This document shows positions 57,495 through 64,000 of a DNA stretch of 64,000 bases, piece by piece. Source of the DNA: Daphnia carinata. Taxonomy: Eukaryota > Arthropoda > Branchiopoda > Diplostraca > Daphniidae. The translations under genes were made by a program, and so were the position numbers. Numbering within the stretch: position 1 is the first letter of the stretch; every line of letters begins with the position of its first letter. The notes beneath the pieces are model-generated. The model was not told where the DNA came from. It made no database searches and saw nothing but the letters and a program-made list of their open reading frames with translations. Where the stretch lies: contig NC_081334.1 of assembly GCF_022539665.2 (NCBI RefSeq), forward strand, positions 6,976,424 to 7,040,423. The letters are read 5' to 3'.

Positions 57495-60400
57495 AGTCTA
57501 AGCCAAATAAAAATACATATCGAGAGAGAAACGAGAATGGAGGGGTAAAAAAAAAAAAAAAAAAGAAAACGCGTTCCCGACATAACAAAGAGAGTGTGCG
57601 CATATAACTGGAACTCTTTCTCATTCCAATTTTTTTTTTTTTTCAATCCGGATTGCAAAAACATGAGAGACAGAAAAGAGCTTTAACTTCCGGCCCGGAA
57701 TTAGATGCAAGACCACGAGCAAAGGATTCTTTATTTTTTTTTTATGACAATTTCAATAACCAGAGATTTCCAAAAAAATAAAAATGGGGCAATGAAAATA
57801 ACGCGTTTAACTTGAAACGATATTCTGTTGGGCAGGTTAAACGTTGCGCGTGCAAAACAAAAAAGAAAATGGCGATTTGAAATTCAAGCGGGAAGGCTTC
57901 ACGAACCTGCTGCAGGGCATTAGACGCATTGGCGCAGTGCCTCGGAATTTTGTTCTAAATTCAATAGCCCCATATTAGTCCCTAACTTGTTTTATTAACT
58001 GGAATGATTCAATTTTTGTTTTTTTTCTCCGTTCTGAATTGTCTCCCCACTTCGTTGTCCACCAACGTGACCTGCCTTACAAATACCCCCCCTCTGTCTT
58101 GATGTCATTATTACAGCTGGAACTCTTACGACGCTAATGTGGCAGCAGTCGGTGACAGTCCCTCGTTTTTATTCCTTCACCGCCAGAGGTTTTTTTTTCC
58201 ACAGATTATGCCATTTTTCAAAAGAAAAACGCAGGACTATACAATTGAACGGGAGAGGGGGGAGGTGGTTTAATGAAGCGAAGAACGTCACTGACAGTCG
58301 AGACATCATTGGATAATCATTCATTCTGTGTACTGGCAACGTTTGCCGTGCAAGTAAAGAACTATTTGAATGGCACGTGTAAAAAGAAGAAAACCCCCTA
58401 ACAAAAGGGTATCCTCTACTATTATACCCTCCTCCCCCCCCGCCATTCAACCAACACCTTTTCTTCCGAGTCTCTCTTGACGCGTTCCTGATGGCCGCGC
58501 GTCGACTTGCGTGACATAATGGAATCTATCCCCCCCCCATCGTCCGTAATTCTGCGCAAAAAGCCCACAATAACATGGTCCCTTTTTACCCCGAGCGCGT
58601 CACATAATTCGAAATATAGTAGATGCGTCGCACAGTACAATAAATAAATAAATAAAAAAAAAAAAAAAAGGTTCACTCATTAATATTCATCGGGCTCATT
58701 TTGGGCTACCGCTGTTGGGGCCGACAACGGTGCGCGCTGGTTAGCTTTTAATATTGGATTTTTAATTATTTGTTTGTTAGGCGTAGAAAATTCATTCGTC
58801 ATCTAACGATTTGAAAGGGCTTTTTAATATACACACGCACCCCCTCTGTTGGGTAGCAGAGGCGAAATAAACAAATCGAAGAACGCGCATCACACGATGG
58901 AACTTTTTTTTTCTTTTTAGAAAATAGCCGTTTTCACGCAGGCGAAAAACGATGTGAAAAACACGAACGGAAAAGTTTGTAAAAAAGAAATAGCTGAGAA
59001 TTAACGAGATGATCGATGTTTTCAAATTTCATGTGTCAATCTGCTGCGAGATCTCGCCTCTTTTGCGAGTATTCAAATGACATCACGTTCAACATTCAAG
59101 TGCGTTCACGCGTGAACGTTTTTCAAACCTATCCCACGCGCAGTTAACGCAATCTTTATACAACGTCCAAAGAAGGTCAACAAAATATGGCGGCCTATTC
59201 CATCATGTGAAACAACACAAAGAAACATTTTGTTTGATAGCAACATACACACATATAACAGCCAAATAAAATGTTATACCCAAAGTACATTCAAAGTCTA
59301 TTCCTCTTGGCTGCTGTTACAATCTGCATGTCAGCGCCTTTTTATTAAGGCACACACAGTGAGAGAAAGTGCTGCAAGAGCCGTGGGTTGCTGCAACCGC
59401 GCCCGGTCCATTATCAAAAACGACAGCCAAGTGACATTGATCAATGGCGACGCCAGCAGTTTCTCTCTCTCTCCTTTTTTTTTTTCACCCTCACATCCAC
59501 AAACAAGAAGATAAATAAAAATCCCACCCTTTCTTTTTGATTCGTTTTTTGGAAAAAAAAAAATTCAGAAGGTGATACAAAACGCTATTACAAGTAAATA
59601 CTTAATCGCGCGTGTATAAATTTGAATGAAAACGTAATGACGCACACACGCGTTCAATGTGTTATTTCTACCTTTGCAAACGATTGCACCGATGTTTTTG
59701 AAAGATTCCAACTAGACGCTCGGGAATAAGAAGCGGCCATGTGTGGGACGCTGAGAAAAAAAAATGTGTCGTTCGCGTTGGCGTGAAAGAAACAAGAGAG
59801 AGCTTTCAAGAAGACAACACCACTATACTCGAGCACTTTTGGACTGTACATGTGCGATCAGAAGGAATCGGGGGACATTTCTCTGATATTGTAAACACTT
59901 CCTCAAAGGCAAGGCTTACCGATCGATGCCGACAAACTGATCATCGATTATTCACACAAGTGCAGCATCGGGAAAAAAATAACATTCTTTTTTACTGACA
60001 TCTTTTATAAATAGGTTACATCAAAAGGAATAAAACATTATTCCTCTTTTCAGCTACCGCCAAACAATTGGCATTCATCAAAAGATGTGATTGGCAAAAG
60101 AGTTGTGGTGTCTTGTGATGGGGTCTTATACACAAGAAGGAGATAATAATAACCAGACACTCTATATATATATATATATGTGAAAAGCAAGCTGTTTTTC
60201 TAATCACATCCGAGAAGAAAAGCATGTGCCTGGTTGTGGCGTCAAAAGCAATATTACACAATGAACAAACAGATAGACTATCAGCTGATGTGTATAAAGG
60301 ATACACACGCACAGTCCCTCCATCTGCTTCTTCTAGTTCATTATAAGTAGCCTAGCAGTGTACATGATAGAATGGCCCTAACAACCCACAAGTCTACGAA

Positions 60401-63400
60401 CTTTGGGTACACGTACGTTTTCCTAAATATATGTATATATAAAAATATGTTCTGTTTACACGCACGAAAAAGTTTTTGTCTTTTCGAAAGACGCGTAGAG
60501 AGTCTTTGTCGTCAAACTTTTGGCCGCATACGCAATTTGGAGGCTGGGGGGTTCGATGACACACGTGCAAATCCATCAACTGGAAATAAATGCATTACGC
60601 AGAGTTTGCCTATCCTATTTTTATCCATGTCTGGGGCTCCTTTTTTATTTCATTCTCAAACGCTGAAACACGATTTGCCAGTGTTCCAAATCGAGTTGCA
60701 TAAACCAACTCACCAAGTAACAAAAAAAAAAAAATACATTCAATTTGGCTTTCACGTACATCTTTCTATCTGCATAAGAAATTGACCAAACGTAGGCAGA
60801 TATGTCGAATGGCTTACACACAGATAGAACTTGATCGATTCAAATAGATTCAGTGCTGACGAGTGGATCACACTCCCCCCCCCTTCAAACACTCAACTCA
60901 ATGGACGCGTCGTAGCTCTACGTACAATACTCACAAATCAAGCGAATACGTTCCATCCCTCTTCCCCTCTTTTTTTTCACGCAAGTTCCAGACGAACAGA
61001 TATATATATATTATACAGTATATCCCAATGAATACGAAATTTGTAGCCGCACCTCTCGCTCGGGGGATTCAATTGAAGACGGAAGAAAAGAAAATTCAAT
61101 TGCGAAAAGAATCTGAAATTGTACGGGCGCCTTATTTTTGCATGTCCAATGGAATCGGTAGAGTCAGCAAGAAATAAAAAAAAAACGAGTGGAACATTCA
61201 GATGCGTCTAAGCAAAGTCTCTTTCAATATCAATCGATCGCTAGCAATTCGCATTTCATTATATTGAAAGTCACTTTGACGCTACTCTGTTTGGCTTGCT
61301 GTTCAAAAATATAAAAGAAAGAAGCGAGAAAACGAAAACACGGACCCCCCCTTCTCTACAGTGAAGCCGCCAAACGGCTGATTGCATTCGATTCAGCCTA
61401 CCGTCAACCCCACCCTTTCCTTCTTATTCCCCAATAGACGGGAAGAACTTGGTGGTCCGACGCCATTGTCGGCGAGCCCCCGACGTGACGAGATTAAGGG
61501 AAATGTGTCGCGTGTCTTTTTTTTTCCTGACCAACAACGACCATGCCCCCATTTCAATGGTGATCACGTCCTTCCTAGCAGAACCCGTCGACAACGATTC
61601 CCCCCGCCTTTTTTTTTTTAAACGAGTCGATTGATCGTCCCAACTGGCCAAGCTACTCAGCTTCAATACCTTTTAAATGATGTTCGTCTTCCATATTTTT
61701 TTTTTTAAAGGTACAAAGGGTGAAATCACGCAGTTCTAATGCAACGTCATCCGGAACGCGTTTTTTTTAATTTCAGGGTAGGGATGATTTTTCGGGAGTC
61801 GTACTAGTCAACAAAAATAAAACAGGATAAGGGCACGTGCTTTTGTAATAAATCCCGAAAAATCTGTCCTCTCTAGACACACGTCAGAAAGTTAATCAAG
61901 TTTTCCTTAATTGGTGAGAGCGTGCAAGCGGAAAAAAAAAGATCCTAACGTGACCCTCCCGAAAGGCCCTAACCAATCTGATACGGATTGAGATTATTTA
62001 GGATGAGTTCAAACAGTTCACGGACAACAAGGAGTTTTCTCGCAATCAATTGGACCTTTAAAAAAAAAAAAATAATAAATATCCTGCGAACGTACCAAAA
62101 GACTTTGTTTCTTCCTCGTCGTCCGTTAACGTTACAAAAAAAAATACAGCCCCTAATGGATATTCCGCTATTTGTTTTTCGAAAAGACATATCCACAGTT
62201 TAGAAAAGAAAAGGAATTTGACAAGAAGGGTTAGACATGTTCGTTTTTTTTTTAAATCCTATTTGTCTTGCGTGCGTTATCTAGTTAAGCTAATCATTCC
62301 CGTTTTTTTCCCGTTCTTACAATTTTTGTGTGTTGAAAATAAGACTTGACACCTTTGCAAAGAAACATTTGAAGCCCCATGTATAGGGCTGTTTTAAAAT
62401 ACATTCCGTTGCTGACGTACGAACCTTATACGCACAATAATCTTACGAAATCTTCTTCTTTTTTTTTTAAGTTCTGCGCATTTCAACACGTTTTTTCTAA
62501 TCAAATCAAAACCAGGCAGGTGTAAGGAACGCTCACAGACAGCACCGACAACAAGAATAACCTCTCCGCTTTTTATTACATCAAATGTCTTGGCCGCTTA
62601 AAGAGAAGATTCACAGGGATGCCGAAAAGGAGCCGAAAAAAAAGGAAACATAAGACGGTGGTAATAAAAAAAAAAAGGAGGATCTGTACGGGATATAAAT
62701 ACACCATTAAAAGAAATAATAAAAAAACATTTCGGATTCCGCTACTGCGCTGGAACACCCCAAGAAAATGTTTCCCTTTCACCGCCACGAAGATTCAATT
62801 TTAATTGAAGAAATGAATTTTTTTTAAAGTGGGTGGTCGGACAAGAAAAAGATGACGACGTGCTCATTTGATATTACGATATTGCCCTCTCACTCCATAT
62901 ACACTTCCTCCATCATAACGCTCCCCCCCCCCACATTATTATTATGGACCGGAACCGACGACCGCATGACTAATTGTCAGTCAGGGTGGAGCGTATGATG
63001 GAACGAAACACAAGAGGCTCGTGTGCAATATGCCTGACGTTAATGAGTTTGTTCGTGAAAGGGAAATGCCATTTTTTTTGTGTTGTTCAACTTACAAAAA
63101 TTTGAATAACATGTTCAGCGGATGCAGAAATGTCGTGGTTCGTGAGGAGAGCTCCTCTTTTTTTTTTTACATTCACGTGCACCAGAGTGAAGCAAGTGAC
63201 GTGTAAAATCAAATTGCAAGGGACTTAGTATTTTTGTTTCATATACACACACACCGAAGGCGGGAAAATGGCGGTCTTCCGAAAACATAAGAACAGACTT
63301 TCGTCTGGCAGTGACTATGCAAGACACACGGGTTTCCCTTTTTTTTTTATCGATTCCACTTGAATGAACATCTTCCATCTTTTCTCTTTTTTTTTTCTCC

Positions 63401-64000
63401 CTACTTATATTCCTCCAATCTGTCGCGCATTCGTCCTGTCCTTTTGAATCGACTTCTACTTGGTTAAATATTGTGCCGTGTCCCGAACAGTCCCGTTGGG
63501 AGAAGACCCATAGTAACGGCGTAAGAAAAAAAAGAGAGCCAGCTGCAACAGTGTTCATCTGTCGCTACGTGTACCTGCATGTGCACGGACGTAACCATGC
63601 GCCATCTTTACACTCCCCCCCTTCTCTTTCACAAGAAAAGATTTTTCGTTTGTTTGTTCTTTTATTCAACAAAATGCCTACTTGTTTATTCTTTCGTGAT
63701 ACGGCAAAAACAATAAACGATCTCTTCTCCCTTCTCCTCATGCGTTTACTTAATACAACGGAAGGAAGGAGGGAGGGGGGATAGACTGTTTAAAAAATAA
63801 AAATGAAGAGGTGGTATTAAGAGAAAAGAGCTTTTCTTAGTCTACGAGATCGACGCTGTCATCAGCTAAGAGCTAATAGGAATCTGTTTAGATGGACGCA
63901 TCCGTGGCTGGAAATCGTCCCTCCGCACACGATGATGATGGAATCAACGGATCAAGCTCCGTTTTTTTTTTCTCTCTCTTTCTTTATATTATATCGGTTG
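52416..64000. other. 5' flank or untranslated region of Ten-m; no gene recognised
   Basis: About 11.6 kb upstream of the start codon. The first few hundred bases presumably include 5' UTR, and the promoter could lie here or further away; no TATA/Inr pair near the start codon is convincing. Homopolymers are sparser than in introns 1 and 2. Seen: (CT)n at 57464-57493, a perfect CRE-like octamer at 57067-57074, a 16-bp palindrome at 59103-59118, and small (AT)n tracts near 54327-54340, 57259-57271 and 60162-60179. No open frame longer than about 150 codons and none with recognisable domains. Confidence 0.7.
57464..57493 (+). repeat. (CT)n microsatellite, GAGA-factor-like
   Basis: About 15 CT units in the 5' flank. 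Such (GA)n tracts can bind GAGA factor in arthropods; function here is unproven. Confidence 0.9.

Noticed and set aside
8241-64000. Poly-A runs as tails of retrotransposed copies
   Set aside because: No target-site duplications, reverse-transcriptase frames or related upstream bodies were seen. The runs occur in both orientations and are better explained as simple-sequence expansion.
1-64000. A second, previously undescribed gene system
   Set aside because: Apart from Ten-m I could not support any other coding, RNA or mobile element. The rest is intronic or flanking simple sequence with a few possible regulatory sites.

Overview
The window is animal nuclear DNA. It carries the 5' (N-terminal) part of one large, intron-rich gene on the minus strand: the arthropod teneurin Ten-m (tenascin-major / odd Oz type). 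Identity rests on the juxtamembrane signature RCSWKCTA, eight teneurin-type EGF repeats, the [16 protein letters not shown] segment, [15 protein letters not shown], and the start of the TTR-like domain ([18 protein letters not shown]). These segments look closer to remembered Drosophila Ten-m than to vertebrate teneurins. Short introns around the EGF exons and very many mono- and dinucleotide runs would suit a small crustacean such as Daphnia. That taxonomic guess is inference and no search was run.

Layout, in transcription order from right to left: 52416-64000 is 5' flank or untranslated sequence with no recognisable gene. Coding exon 1 is 52205-52415, followed by a 26-kb intron. Exon 2 is 25665-26162, followed by a 17-kb intron. 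Exons 3, 4 and 5 (7791-8240, 6897-7023, 6475-6662) complete the cytoplasmic domain and encode the single transmembrane helix. Exon 6 (3826-5973) encodes an unusually long Ser/Thr/Pro/acidic stalk with two furin-type sites. Exons 7 to 11 (2240-2517, 1940-2156, 1650-1844, 792-1548, 66-282) encode the conserved pre-EGF region, EGF1-8, the Cys-rich segment and the beginning of the TTR-like domain. The gene runs off the left edge. The FN-plug, NHL, YD-shell and C-terminal domains are not in the window.

The eleven exons join with matching phases (1,1,1,2,1,1,0,1,1,2,0) and give 5286 nt, exactly 1762 codons, with no stop. That is strong internal support. The product is expected to be a type II transmembrane, disulfide-linked dimeric adhesion receptor used in synaptic partner matching and axon guidance.

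The introns and flank hold dense homopolymers, (CA)n, (GA)n, (CT)n and (AT)n tracts and a few palindromes. I saw no tRNA, rRNA, CRISPR array, recognisable transposon or second protein-coding gene. The observations most worth a second look concern splicing: a frame-preserving internal donor in exon 6 that would remove almost the whole stalk, and a 12-nt tandem acceptor at exon 9 that decides whether EGF2 keeps its first cysteine.
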